From CAVXNB01 sp963763085 (lineage in GTDB: Bacteria; Actinomycetota; Acidimicrobiia; Acidimicrobiales; Bog-793), in contig CAVXNB010000001.1 in NCBI GenBank assembly GCA_963763085.1, positions 558,001-622,000 on the forward strand: a stretch of 64,000 nt of DNA, written 5' to 3'. Positions 54,768-63,906 of this stretch are shown here, piece by piece. Position 1 is the stretch's first letter. The number at the start of each line of letters is the position of its first letter. Both the position numbers and the translations under genes were made by a program. The notes below the pieces were generated by a model. The model ran no database searches. It saw only the letters and a program-made list of their open reading frames with translations, and was not told the DNA's origin.

Positions 54768-56654
54768 TCAAGTCGCCTGCGCCTGTCGCTCGCTCTGAGA
54801 AATTGCCCAGGCCGCGTTGACCAGCCCGATATGGCTGAACGCCTGCGGGAAGTTGCCAAGAAGCTCCCCGCTGACTGCGACCTCCTCGGCCAGCAGGCCG
54901 ACGTCATTGACGAAGGCGGCGGCACGCTCGAAAACGGCGCGGGCTCGAACCGGCTGACCTGCCTTGGCCAGCGCCTGGGCCAGCCAGAAGGTGCACAACA
55001 GGAACGTGCCCTCCTCACCCTCGAGGCCGTCGTGGGACCGGTAGCGATAGACCAATCCCCGCTGGTCGGTGAGCCGCTCCTCTGTCGCGTCGACCGTGGC
55101 CAGCACCCTCGGATCGTCCGCCGGGAGAAATCCCACCAGAGGAACCATAAGGTTGGAGGCGTCAAGGTCGTCCGAGCCAAAGGACTGGGTGAAGGACCTG
55201 GCCCGGTCGCTCCAGCCCTTGGTCACGATCGCCTCACGGATCTGGTCCCGCGTCTGTGTCCATGACCCGATTCGAGAGGAGGCGTTGAGACGATCGGCCA
55301 GGATCACCGCCCGATCGAGGGCCACCCAGCACATCAGCTTGGAATAAAGGAAATCACGTGGCTCCCCCCGGATCTCCCAGATCCCTTGGTCTTTTTCCTG
55401 CCATCGGCGCGCCGCGGTGTCGGCCAGCTGCACGAGGAACTTTCGCGTGGTTGGTGCCAGATCGGTGGGCCGATCCCACTTGCCCGAGTCGGCCAGTGGC
55501 CCGACCCGGTGCGTGTCGTCGAACAGGTGGTCAGACATGCGGTATACCGCGCTGAGCAACTCGCCGTAGACGTCGAGCTGGCGTTGTTTCCAGGCGGCGT
55601 TGCCCACCCGGACCGGCGCCGAGTGCCGCCAGCCCTCCAGGTGCGACAGCTCCCGCTCGGTCAAGTCCCGTTCACCGCCGATGCCGAACATGATCTGCAA
55701 GGCACCGCCCCGGTCGAGCGAGCCGGCTGCGGACGAGGAGACGTAATCGAAGAACTGGTTGGCTTCGTCGGGACAAGCCGCCACCCAAAGGGCCTGGATC
55801 GTGAAGGAAGCGTCCCGGACCCAGGCATAGCGGTAGTCCCAGTTCCGGGAGCCACCCACTACCTCGGGCAACGACGTGGTCGCCGCCGCGCAGATAGCGC
55901 CGGTGTGTGCAAAGGAGAGTGACTGGAGCACTCGGCCGCTATGGTGCACCATGTCTTGCCACGGACCCACGTAGGCCTGGTGGAGCTCAGACCACGACTC
56001 CCACCCCGCCACGGTGTCTTCGAGCCGGGCGCGGATTTCCGACTGACTCCAGACGCTGGCCGAACTGCCCTCAGCTCGGTTCCCGTGATGCAGGGCGAAG
56101 CCCATGCTTTCGCCTTGGGCAAGCTGGAACCGGCACGAGGCCGCGGCGCGGTCCTGGTCGAGTGTCATGGCCACGGACGTCGACAGCACCAGCCCGTCAG
56201 CGCTCCCTGAATCCGTCATTCCACCGTCGACCGCGTCGAGCGATGGATGTTTCAACCCGTAATCGGGGCGCGGGACGTACTCCAGGGACAAGTCGACCTG
56301 TCCCTCCGTACACGTGGCGCGCCGCAGGAGAACGTGAGGCGCTCCTTTGCCGAGCTCGTGTCCTCGGTTGCCAGACCCCATGGCAAGTGCGTCGGTGATC
56401 GTTACCGAACCGGTCGGTGTGCGCAACGTGGTCTCCAACACCATGGTGCGGTCCAGGTAGCGCCTGCTCAATTCCGTCGCGTTGGTGGCCCCGAAGAACC
56501 AGTGCCCGGCTTTCTCGTCGAGGAGGCGACCGAAGGTCGACGGGCTGTCGAACCGCGGAAAGCAGAGCCAGTCGATCGACCCGTCCCGGCTGACCAGCGC
56601 AGCGCTGTGCCGATCCGACAGGAGCGCATAGTCAGCTATGGGGGTCGTGGTCAC
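54768..56654 (-). CDS. Glycoside hydrolase family 15 (glucoamylase/trehalase type)
   Basis: 628 residues, full length. The N-terminal beta-domain begins IADYALLSDRHSAALVSRDG then SIDWLCFPRFDSPSTFG, a hallmark of bacterial GH15 proteins. The (alpha/alpha)6 barrel follows, with VVGGSRNWDYRYAWVRDASF, and general acid/base Glu candidates in DQGIWEIRGEPRDF and EEGTFLLCTFWLAQAL. In actinobacteria such enzymes hydrolyse trehalose or alpha-glucans. GTG 56654 follows a GGAG site. It is the largest intact gene of the island. Confidence 0.88.
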   Translation of the reverse strand: MTTTPIADYALLSDRHSAALVSRDGSIDWLCFPRFDSPSTFGRLLDEKAGHWFFGATNATELSRRYLDRTMVLETTLRTPTGSVTITDALAMGSGNRGHELGKGAPHVLLRRATCTEGQVDLSLEYVPRPDYGLKHPSLDAVDGGMTDSGSADGLVLSTSVAMTLDQDRAAASCRFQLAQGESMGFALHHGNRAEGSSASVWSQSEIRARLEDTVAGWESWSELHQAYVGPWQDMVHHSGRVLQSLSFAHTGAICAAATTSLPEVVGGSRNWDYRYAWVRDASFTIQALWVAACPDEANQFFDYVSSSAAGSLDRGGALQIMFGIGGERDLTERELSHLEGWRHSAPVRVGNAAWKQRQLDVYGELLSAVYRMSDHLFDDTHRVGPLADSGKWDRPTDLAPTTRKFLVQLADTAARRWQEKDQGIWEIRGEPRDFLYSKLMCWVALDRAVILADRLNASSRIGSWTQTRDQIREAIVTKGWSDRARSFTQSFGSDDLDASNLMVPLVGFLPADDPRVLATVDATEERLTDQRGLVYRYRSHDGLEGEEGTFLLCTFWLAQALAKAGQPVRARAVFERAAAFVNDVGLLAEEVAVSGELLGNFPQAFSHIGLVNAAWAISQSERQAQAT

Positions 56655-56796
56655 ATGAACTCCTTCGCTCGTGGATGATGCGCAAGATCCGATCTGGCGG
56701 CTCCGATGAGCATCTGATCAGATCTGGCCCACCTCGACTGGAGATGGGCTATCGGCTATCGGACTGGCATGCTCAGCGAACCTAGCCCGAACGACT

Positions 56797-57049
56797 TGGG
56801 CCGGGTATCTGATGCCACACCAGCACCCGGAGGACCGCGTCTATACGGTCATTTCCGACGTCTTCTACATCATCGGCCTGGGAAGCGTGTCCGATGAAGA
56901 CCGTCTGCAGGCATATCCAACGGGAGCCATCATTGTGCTCCCCGGTGAACCCACTGGGCGAAATCTGGAACCTACGTCATCCCAGTATCGGCCGTCGGAC
57001 CGCTTGGCCTCGAATACATCGACCAGATCGACGATCCCCGGAACCAATG
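56797..57049 (+). pseudogene. Cupin paralogue with frameshift
   Basis: LMPHQHPEDRVYTVISDVFY closely matches the cupin at 50354 (LMPHRHHEDRVYTVMSGVFY). The frame shifts after GAIIVLPG, and the rest (HWAKSGTYVIPVSAVGPLGL, EYIDQIDDPRNQ) lies in the next frame, ending in TGA at 57047. The N-terminal third is missing. Confidence 0.75.
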
Positions 57050-57313
57050 AGCAGGGTCTTGCCTTTCGATGGCCACCTCGACCCACGTCGCGAGAGTGGT
57101 ATCGATTGGAGCCGGTCCAGAAAAGCGCGCGTGTCCGCTTTCGGTGCCGTTCTCGTGGACGATGCTTCGCTGCAACCTCGGAGCCAGCCCCCTGCAGTAT
57201 TTCTCCGCGGCCGCTCGTAACTGGACTGCGATAAGTCCGCCTTTTGGGTCGCCTTTGTTGTTGCGTGAGGTCGGTGGAATCTCCCAGTCGATGTACAACC
57301 CTCAAACGGGCGC

Positions 57314-57466
57314 GATATCGCCAAGGTGCTCGCCACGGCGGACCCAAAGCTCAAGGCCGAGGTCTACGCGGAGCTGGGTGTTCGTGTCGGCTATGACCCG
57401 AACCGCCACGTGATCTCCGTCTCGGCGGGCCCGTGTACAACAGAACGTGTCGGAGGGGGGACTTGA
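57314..57466 (+). pseudogene. Site-specific recombinase C-terminal fragment ending inside tRNA-Leu
   Basis: The sequence reads DIAKVLATADPKLKAEVYAE, LGVRVGYDPNRHVISVSAG and PCTTERVGGGT, then TGA. The LKAEVYAELGV-x-V-x-YDP pattern is that of the C-terminus of large serine recombinases. Its last codons (VGGGT and stop) are encoded by the tRNA-Leu 3' end on the opposite strand, so the reading frame crosses the attachment site. The catalytic domain is missing. Confidence 0.55.
57447..57465 (+). repeat. tRNA-Leu 3'-end copy of the 19-bp repeat (putative attachment site)
   Basis: gtgtcggaggggggacttg covers the discriminator base, the acceptor 3' strand and part of the T-arm of the tRNA gene, plus one flanking base. 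It is identical to 44812-44830 and nearly identical to 45593-45609. Confidence 0.75.
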
Positions 57467-57531
57467 ACCCCCACGCCCTTGCGGGCACCAGCCCCTCAAG
57501 CTGGCGCGTCTGCCTATTCCGCCACTCCGAC
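57448..57531 (-). tRNA. tRNA-Leu (anticodon GAG)
   Basis: An 84-nt cloverleaf on the minus strand. The acceptor stem GTCGGAG/CTCCGAC has seven pairs and discriminator A. The anticodon stem is CCAGC/GCTGG with loop TTGAGGG, giving anticodon GAG (codon CUC). The long class II variable arm has stem GCCC/GGGC and loop GCAA. The T-arm is GGGGG-TTCAAGT-CCCCC. CCA is not encoded. It lies immediately beside the putative island end. Confidence 0.95.
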
Positions 57532-57664
57532 GTGGCCACCAACTCGAGCCCGACGAGAGCCCCGAAGGCGCGTCGTACTGTACCGCAAACCCGCCCAGCG
57601 CCCACCGAGACGAGGCTCTACAAAGGACCTGTCCGCTCTGCTCCGAGCTCGGGCGCCGGCGCCC

Positions 57665-59533
57665 TCAGCCGGCCGATGGCGGAAGCTGAATCGCCCAGTC
57701 CTCCGCGTCCCAGAGCGGCCCCGCCCAGCTCGGACTTTCGCTGACATTCACGAGGTCGGCCCGCTGCACGAGGCTGACAGGCTGCTGGAACAAGGGAAGC
57801 GTCGGGAGATCGTGCGACAGCAGGTTGTCCAGCTTGGAGAGCGTCTGAGCTTGGACCGTCGTGTTGAGGTCCGACATTGCTTCCTGGAAGAAGCGAGCGA
57901 CGCGAGGATCGTCGAGGCCGGTGATGTCCCGGGTCACGACGCCGTCCGCTCCGGCTCCGGGTTCGGTGCCGAGGCGAGTCGGCATGCTCCAGAGCCACTT
58001 GCCCCCTGCCGCGAGCCCGACGCCTGGGTCGGCCTTGGTCCCACCGCCCGTAACCACAGAGACCACACCGCGCGCATCGAGGCTCCCCGCAGGCGGAGGC
58101 GAGGCCGGCAGTACCGGATCGGTATACATGAGGGCGTTCCAGCTCGGGAAGACGGGAATCGAGTACGGGGCAAGCGCCACTTGATACGACCCCTCGGGCA
58201 GAACCCGGGTGAGAAGCTCGTCCGTCGATACGTTGTGGATGACCAGCTCGACGCCGGACGCAGCCCATTCGGCCTGGAGTTGGAGCTCCAGTGCGTGGAC
58301 GACGGCGTCGCCGCTCGGGCCGGTGAGGGTCAGGGTCAGCGGGGCGCTGAAAGCGTACGTCCGCAGATCGCCGGCCGCGTCCGGGACGTAACCGAGCGAG
58401 CGGAACAACCGGGCCGCAGCAAGCGGGTTGTACCTGGGACCTGAGAACAACTCCGCCGCCGCGCCAGGTTGTCCCTCGCCGAAGACTCGGCTGCTCGCAC
58501 CGATGTTGAGCGGGTCGGAGAAGTTCACAGAGTCCGCCGCCAATTCGACTCGGTCGGTGGCGAGTGCAAGGGCCCTGCGGATGTCCGGATTGCCGACCAC
58601 TGGGTCGTCCAAGTTGAAGGCGAGCTGCCACAGCACAGGCGACGGAGTCGTGACATCGGTGAGCACGGCGCCATGCTCACGGCCCCGGGCGATCGCGTTG
58701 TCCACCGGAGGTCCCGCCGTGACCTCGGCGACCGAGATGGTCCCGTTCTGCAAGCCATCGAGCGCCGCCTGATCTGACCGCTCGACGAGAAACACGATCC
58801 TCGCCACATGAGCCGGTACGCCCCAGTACCGGTGGTTGCGCGTGAGGACGAGCCGCTTACCGGGAATCAGCGAGCTGACGACGAACGGGCCGCCCGAGAT
58901 GACGTCCGCAGGATCGAACCCAGAGAAGGCCGCGATCCAGCCGCCGCGTCGCGCGATATGAGCGGGAATCAGGTTCGCGAAGAGGCACTCCCAGTCGGAA
59001 TACGATTTTCTGAAGACAACCGTCACGGTCTTGCCGTGATTGCTCCCCTTGATCGACCTGATGTCGCGATAGCCGGCCAGAACGCCGTCCGAAGCCAGGA
59101 GCGGAGCGGCTCTCAACTGCTCGTGCCAGTTGTAGGCGAAGTCCGATGCCGTGATCGGGAGTCCATCCGACCAGGTCGCCTTCGGGTCGATCTGGTAGCT
59201 GACGGTCATGGGAGAGAGCCCGACGACCTCGGCGCCGTCGATGAATCCCGTAGTCTCGGGTTGGAAGACCGAGTCGAGCACGAACGCCTGCGGCCATACC
59301 TGCTCCATCACCATCTGGGTCACGCGGTTGGCGCCCGCCGGGGTCGACGGATTGAAATTGCGCGGCAGGTAAGGGACGGCCACCGTGACGGTGCCACCAG
59401 TCGCATAGGCGGCATTGCCGGCGGGCGGGTGCGTGGTCGGAACGACGACGGGCTGGGAGGCGACGCCGGTACAGCCTGACGCGAGGAGAGCGACGCCTCC
59501 GAGGAGGGCGAGTGCGGCTCGCCTCAGCTCCAC
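57665..59533 (-). CDS. Lipoprotein ABC substrate-binding protein, family 5 (oligopeptide type)
   Basis: The signal peptide LALLGGVALLASGC ends in a lipobox Cys. The mature part has GGTVTVAVPYLPRNFNPSTP, VSYQIDPKATWSDGLPITAS (the usual WSDGxPxTAxDF motif) and DFAYNWHEQL. At 622 residues it is slightly long for the family. No permease genes are nearby. It follows secG on the same strand with a 10-bp overlap, so it may be co-transcribed with the glycolytic block. The solute is unknown. Confidence 0.88.
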   Translation of the reverse strand: MELRRAALALLGGVALLASGCTGVASQPVVVPTTHPPAGNAAYATGGTVTVAVPYLPRNFNPSTPAGANRVTQMVMEQVWPQAFVLDSVFQPETTGFIDGAEVVGLSPMTVSYQIDPKATWSDGLPITASDFAYNWHEQLRAAPLLASDGVLAGYRDIRSIKGSNHGKTVTVVFRKSYSDWECLFANLIPAHIARRGGWIAAFSGFDPADVISGGPFVVSSLIPGKRLVLTRNHRYWGVPAHVARIVFLVERSDQAALDGLQNGTISVAEVTAGPPVDNAIARGREHGAVLTDVTTPSPVLWQLAFNLDDPVVGNPDIRRALALATDRVELAADSVNFSDPLNIGASSRVFGEGQPGAAAELFSGPRYNPLAAARLFRSLGYVPDAAGDLRTYAFSAPLTLTLTGPSGDAVVHALELQLQAEWAASGVELVIHNVSTDELLTRVLPEGSYQVALAPYSIPVFPSWNALMYTDPVLPASPPPAGSLDARGVVSVVTGGGTKADPGVGLAAGGKWLWSMPTRLGTEPGAGADGVVTRDITGLDDPRVARFFQEAMSDLNTTVQAQTLSKLDNLLSHDLPTLPLFQQPVSLVQRADLVNVSESPSWAGPLWDAEDWAIQLPPSAG

Positions 59534-59754
59534 CGCAGGGACAGCGCGACGGTGACGAATGCGAACACGAGCACGAAGACCACGGTGATCCGGTCGAGGT
59601 TACGCTCAGCCACGGTCGACCCTGCGGCGGCCGAGCCTGACGAGGCGCCGAACAGGTCGGACAGCCCGCCACCTCGGCCGCTGTGGAGCAGCACGAGAAC
59701 CACGAGCCCGAGCGCGACAATCACGTCGATGACGACGAGAACGTCGGTAAGCAC
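59524..59754 (-). CDS. secG: Preprotein translocase subunit SecG
   Basis: 76 residues with two membrane helices (VLVVIDVIVALGLVVLVLL and ITVVFVLVFAFVTVALSL). They are joined by the characteristic Gly/Ser-rich loop SGRGGGLSDLFGASSGSAAAG, which is diagnostic of SecG/Sec61-beta-associated proteins. It assists the SecYEG channel. Its place after tpiA in the gap-pgk-tpiA-secG order is standard for actinobacteria. Confidence 0.92.
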   Translation of the reverse strand: MLTDVLVVIDVIVALGLVVLVLLHSGRGGGLSDLFGASSGSAAAGSTVAERNLDRITVVFVLVFAFVTVALSLRWS

Positions 59755-59877
59755 CTCGGAAATCCTCCTCTGGCCGCCCGGCCGGGGAGAAGGTTACCAC
59801 CGCGCTGCGCCGTCCTCAGGGTCGGTAGCACGTTCCGGTCGAGTGGCGGACGGTCCCCCGTCCGGCGACCGAAGAGC

Positions 59878-60663
59878 TCAGGGCCGAGCCCTCGCGATGG
59901 CCACGAACTTGTCGGCGTCGAGGCTGGCGCCTCCGACAAGCAAGCCGTCGACGTCCGGACAGGCGAGCAGCTCGCCTGCATTGTCGGGTGTGACGGAACC
60001 CCCGTACTGGATTCGCATCGACCCCGAGACGTCGCCTCCCAACCGGTGGAGCTCGCCACGGATCGTCGCCGCCATCGCCTGTGCGTCCTCCACAGACGCG
60101 GTCAGACCGGTCCCGATCGCCCATATGGGCTCGTACGCGACGGCGATCGCCGACAGCGCTTCGGGACCGCGGTTCTCGAGAGCCGAGCGGAGCTGTCCGG
60201 CCACCGTCGCCTCGGCGCGTGCCGCTTGCCGTTCGGCCAGGCTCTCGCCGACGCACAGGATCGGAGACATGGCGTGGCGCAGCACCGCGTCCAGCTTCAA
60301 TCTCACGATCTCGTCGGTGTCCCCGAACATTGCGCGACGCTCGGAGTGCCCGACGATCACATAGCGGACGTTGAGCTTGGTCAGCATCTCGGCGCTCACC
60401 TCGCCGGTGTAGGCGCCCTCGTCTTCGAAGTGACAGTTCTGAGCGCCGAGCGCGACCGGAACGGCGTCGGACTCGAGCGCCGTCTGGACCGATCGCAGGG
60501 AGGTGAACGATGGGTGCAACGAGACCTCCGTGCCTTCGGGCACCGGATCGGCCCGGAGAAGAGCGGCAAGCTTCTGGACGAACTGGATCGCCTCGTAGTG
60601 CGTGTGGTGCATCTTCCAGTTGCCGCTGACGAGCGCGACCCGGCTGCTGCTGTCGGTCGTCAT
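59878..60663 (-). CDS. tpiA: Triosephosphate isomerase
   Basis: This TIM-barrel enzyme interconverts dihydroxyacetone phosphate and glyceraldehyde 3-phosphate. The N-terminal catalytic pair is ALVSGNWKMH (Asn and Lys), the catalytic His lies in VIVGHSERR, the catalytic Glu in AVAYEPIWAIGTG, and the phosphate loop is IQYGGSVTPDN followed by GLLVGGASLD. At 261 residues it has standard length. ATG 60663 overlaps the pgk stop by 4 bp, so the two are coupled. Confidence 0.96.
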   Translation of the reverse strand: MTTDSSSRVALVSGNWKMHHTHYEAIQFVQKLAALLRADPVPEGTEVSLHPSFTSLRSVQTALESDAVPVALGAQNCHFEDEGAYTGEVSAEMLTKLNVRYVIVGHSERRAMFGDTDEIVRLKLDAVLRHAMSPILCVGESLAERQAARAEATVAGQLRSALENRGPEALSAIAVAYEPIWAIGTGLTASVEDAQAMAATIRGELHRLGGDVSGSMRIQYGGSVTPDNAGELLACPDVDGLLVGGASLDADKFVAIARARP

Positions 60664-61862
60664 CGGGCCGCGGCCTCCCGCCAGTTCGGCGCCGCCCGCA
60701 GAGCCGCAAGGCCCGGAAGATCGCCGAACTCCAGCAGCTCGAGCGAGGCACCCCCGCCCGTGGACAGGTGGTCGATCCTCTCGCTGAGTCCGAGCTTGGC
60801 GAGGGCAGCCACGCTGTCCCCCCCGCCGACCACGGTCGTGCCCGGACACCGGGCGACGGCCTCGGCGACCGCCCTCGTTCCCTCCGCGAAGCGCTCGTCC
60901 TCGAACACGCCCATCGGCCCGTTCCACAGGAGCGTGCCCGCCGAGGCGATGATGTCTGCGAACAGCACGGCGGTCGCCGGCCCGATGTCGAACCCGCGCC
61001 AGCCGGGCGGGATCTCGGCGCCGAAGACCTCGACCTCAGAGCCAGCCGCCTCGCCGGCGGCTGTCGTGCCAGCGGGGCCGCCGGGGTGCTCGATGCTCAG
61101 CTTGCAACCCGGGGCGAGCGCCCGTGTGTCGACGGGAAGCATGAGGTGGGTCGTCGTCCGCAGCAGCTCGGTGCAGGCGGCGAGCTGATCCGGGTCGAGC
61201 AACGAGTCCCCGGTTGCGTGCCCGAGAGCGCTCAGGAACGTGAAGGCCATGCCGCCTCCGACGAGGACCGTGTCCGCTCGCTCCGAGAGGGAGCGAAGCA
61301 CGCCGATCTTGTCCTTCACCTTCGCTCCGCCGACGACGACTACGAACGGCCGTTCCGGGGTCTCGAGAAGGCTCGTGAGGACTTCGACCTCGCGGGCCAG
61401 CAACCGTCCGGCGGCCGAGGGAAGATGCGCCGGCGGTCCGACGATCGAGGCGTGCGCCCGGTGCGAGGCCCCGAACGCGTCGTTCACGTACGCGTCCTGG
61501 CCCTTCACGAGCTCGAGCACGAAGGCCGGATCGTTCGCCTCCTCCCCCGGCGAGAAACGGAGATTTTCGAGAAGCTCGATCCCCGGCATCAGTTCGTCGA
61601 GCCTTGCCCGGACCGGCTCCAGACTGAAGGCCGGGTCCGGCTTTCCTTTGGGACGGCCGAGGTGACTGGCGGCGGTGATGACCGCACCGTGGTCGCGCAG
61701 CCAGGCGAGTGTTGGCAGCGCGGCTCGGATCCTGAAGTCGTCGGCCACGACGCGGCCGCCACCGGGGGTCTCGGCGATCGGGACGTTGAGGTCGAGCCGG
61801 ACGAGGACGCGCTTCCCCTTCAAATCCCCCAGGTCCTCGAGAAGCGGCACATCTGCCGTCAC
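60660..61862 (-). CDS. pgk: Phosphoglycerate kinase
   Basis: 400 residues with the two-lobed PGK fold. The N-terminal substrate lobe shows KRVLVRLDLNVPI, HLGRPKGKPDP and LLENLRFSPGEE. The C-terminal nucleotide lobe shows VVVGGAKVKDKIGVL, ILWNGPMGVFED and TTVVGGGDSVAAL. It makes ATP from 1,3-bisphosphoglycerate. It lies 10 bp downstream of gap and overlaps tpiA, forming the standard glycolytic operon. Confidence 0.96.
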   Translation of the reverse strand: MTADVPLLEDLGDLKGKRVLVRLDLNVPIAETPGGGRVVADDFRIRAALPTLAWLRDHGAVITAASHLGRPKGKPDPAFSLEPVRARLDELMPGIELLENLRFSPGEEANDPAFVLELVKGQDAYVNDAFGASHRAHASIVGPPAHLPSAAGRLLAREVEVLTSLLETPERPFVVVVGGAKVKDKIGVLRSLSERADTVLVGGGMAFTFLSALGHATGDSLLDPDQLAACTELLRTTTHLMLPVDTRALAPGCKLSIEHPGGPAGTTAAGEAAGSEVEVFGAEIPPGWRGFDIGPATAVLFADIIASAGTLLWNGPMGVFEDERFAEGTRAVAEAVARCPGTTVVGGGDSVAALAKLGLSERIDHLSTGGGASLELLEFGDLPGLAALRAAPNWREAAAR

Positions 61863-61872
61863 CGCGCCCCGA

Positions 61873-62922
61873 TCACGCCGACCCGATGATCCGCGCCAGG
61901 TCGACGAGGCGGTGGGAGTAACCCCACTCGTTGTCGTACCAGCCCATGACCTTCGCGAGCGTGGTCGAGTCGTCCATGGCGATGGCCATCGTCAGCGTCG
62001 AGTCGAACGTGCACGAAGCGGAGCTGCCGATGATGTCCGTCGAGACGATCGCGTCCTCGTTGTAGACGATGATGCCCCGGAAGCGCTCGCTCTCCGAGGC
62101 GGCCCGGAAGGCCTCGTTGATCTCGGCCGCTCCCACGCCGGCGTCGAGCACCGCGGTGAGGTCGGTGATCGAGCCGTCCTGCACGGGCACCCGGAGGGAT
62201 TGGCCGTCCAGGCGGCCCTTCATCGCCTCGAGAACCATGCTCGTCGATCGGGCGGCGCCGGTCGACGCCGGAATGATGTTGACAGCCGCCGCCCGCGCCC
62301 GTCGGAGGTCGTCCCGTCCGAGGTCGAGCAGTGACTGGTCGTTCGTGTAGGCGTGGACGGTCGTCATGAGTCCCTGACGGAGTCCAAAGGCGTCGTCGAG
62401 CACCTTCACCATCGGCACGAGGCAGTTGGTCGTGCAGGAGGCGTTCGAGACGACGATGTGAAGCTTCGGGTCGAAGGAGTCCTCGTTGACGCCCATGACG
62501 AACGTCGCGTCGGGGTTCTTGCTCGGCGCCGAGATGATCACACGCCTCGCCCCGGCCTCGACATGGGCCATGGCGGCCTCGCGGGTGGTGAAACGTCCCG
62601 TCGACTCGATCACGACGTCGATGCCCAGGTCGCCCCAGGGCAGCGCTTTCGGATCCCTCTCCTCGAAGACCGCGATCTCGCGGTCTCCCACCTGGAAGCC
62701 GTTGGCTGTCAGGGAGACCTCGACGTCGAGCCGGCGGAAGGTGGAGTCGTAGCGCAGCAGGTGCGCATTCACGTCGCGGGCGACAAGGTCGTTCACGGCC
62801 ACGACGTCGATCGCTCGGGCTTCGTCTCGAGCCGCGCCCGGCCTCTTCTCGAGGTCGAGGACGGATCGAACGAAGTTCCTGCCGATCCGCCCGAAGCCGT
62901 TGATGCCGATGCGGACGCCCAC
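61873..62922 (-). CDS. gap: Glyceraldehyde-3-phosphate dehydrogenase
   Basis: The NAD-binding fold starts RIGINGFGRIGRNFVRS. The catalytic Cys is in SNASCTTNCL, preceded by VVIESTGRFTTREAA, and the phosphate region is TGAARSTSMVLEAMKGRLDG. The C-terminus WYDNEWGYSHRLVDLARI is invariant in the family. GTG 62922 follows a GGGGAG site and is preferred over a start further upstream. At 349 residues it is a normal type I GapA. It is the first gene of the gap-pgk-tpiA-secG run. Confidence 0.96.
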   Translation of the reverse strand: MGVRIGINGFGRIGRNFVRSVLDLEKRPGAARDEARAIDVVAVNDLVARDVNAHLLRYDSTFRRLDVEVSLTANGFQVGDREIAVFEERDPKALPWGDLGIDVVIESTGRFTTREAAMAHVEAGARRVIISAPSKNPDATFVMGVNEDSFDPKLHIVVSNASCTTNCLVPMVKVLDDAFGLRQGLMTTVHAYTNDQSLLDLGRDDLRRARAAAVNIIPASTGAARSTSMVLEAMKGRLDGQSLRVPVQDGSITDLTAVLDAGVGAAEINEAFRAASESERFRGIIVYNEDAIVSTDIIGSSASCTFDSTLTMAIAMDDSTTLAKVMGWYDNEWGYSHRLVDLARIIGSA

Positions 62923-62991
62923 TTCGATCACTCCCCTCGCAGTCGCTTGGTCACGACGGCTCACAAGCCCTCAGGGCAGAAACACTCTTTC

Positions 62992-63906
62992 TCACCCGCC
63001 GGGAACACCGCAAACACCGTCCGGCACGAGCAAAGCGAGCTCGACGGCGAGTCGTTTCGGATCATGCTCCCTGAAGCCGTCATTTCCGAGGTCGGAAAGC
63101 ACGAGCCGGACTTCGCCGGGCAACTCGCCGATCGGCAGCGCCGTCCTGTCCGCCAGCACGACGTCGACCGGGACCTCGTGCTCACGCAGCGAGGCGAGGA
63201 GCCGCGCGATGTCGAAGCCCGACGTTTCGGGTACCTGCTCGCGCAAGTTCGCGACATAGACGCGCGTTCCGGTTGCCGCGCACATCGCCTCGCGGATGCC
63301 GGGAACGACGCAGGCGGCGAGCACGCTCGTGAACAGCGACCCCGGTCCGAGCACGATCTGGTCCGCCTCGGCGATCGCATCGAGCACGGCCGGCGGCGGC
63401 GTGGCGTCGGGCGGCACGAGCGAAACCGTCGCTACCTCCCCGCCCTTGCTGATGCGGACCTGGCCGAGCAGCTCGCCGGAAGCCATCTGCGCCTTGAGCA
63501 CGACCGGCACCTCGGTCGCAGGCAGCACACGTCCGACGGTGCCGAGCACGCGCGCCGCCTCTTCCACACCTGCGACGAAATCGCCCTTCGTGGCCGCCAG
63601 GGCAGCGATGAGCAGGTTCCCGAAGGCGTGGCCCGCCAGCTCGCCCGATTCGAAACGATGCTCGAGAGCGTCGCTGAGCGGCGACGCCTCCGGCAGCAGC
63701 GCGCCGAGGCAGCGCCGGAGGTCACCGGGAGCCGGGATGCCGAGGAGCTCACGCAGCCGGCCGCTCGACCCGCCGTCGTCGGCGACCGAGACCACTGCGG
63801 TCAGTTCGCCTGCGTACAGGCGGGCAGCGCGCAGCGTCTGGGCGAGCCCATGGCCGCCTCCGATCGCGACGACGCCGGGCCGGCCCGCCGAGGCCCGCCC
63901 GCTCAT
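62992..63906 (-). CDS. YvcK/CofD-like gluconeogenesis/morphogenesis factor
   Basis: The UDP-sugar-binding YvcK fold begins GVVAIGGGHGLAQTLRAARL, then AVVSVADDGGSSGRLRE, PAPGDLRRCL and the late motifs QIVLGPGSLFTSVLA and VYVANLREQVPET. YvcK (CuvA in mycobacteria) links carbon status with cell-wall synthesis. At 304 residues it is typical. Its ATG overlaps the rapZ stop. The usual next gene, whiA, is missing: only 69 bp separate this stop from the gap start. Confidence 0.92.
   Translation of the reverse strand: MSGRASAGRPGVVAIGGGHGLAQTLRAARLYAGELTAVVSVADDGGSSGRLRELLGIPAPGDLRRCLGALLPEASPLSDALEHRFESGELAGHAFGNLLIAALAATKGDFVAGVEEAARVLGTVGRVLPATEVPVVLKAQMASGELLGQVRISKGGEVATVSLVPPDATPPPAVLDAIAEADQIVLGPGSLFTSVLAACVVPGIREAMCAATGTRVYVANLREQVPETSGFDIARLLASLREHEVPVDVVLADRTALPIGELPGEVRLVLSDLGNDGFREHDPKRLAVELALLVPDGVCGVPGG

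Larger units (their letters stand above)
44812..57465. mobile_element. Putative 12.6-kb genomic island integrated at tRNA-Leu(GAG)
   Basis: The ends are the 19-bp direct repeats at 44812-44830 and 57447-57465. The right repeat is the 3' end of an intact tRNA-Leu gene, and the segment lies on the 3' side of that gene, which is the expected geometry. A recombinase C-terminal fragment abuts the tRNA end. The cargo is a TA pair, redox/detoxification genes and at least six truncated or internally deleted genes, unlike the intact core genes on the far side of the tRNA. No complete integrase remains, so it is probably immobile. A third, slightly altered copy at 45593 suggests two successive integrations. 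Confidence 0.6.
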
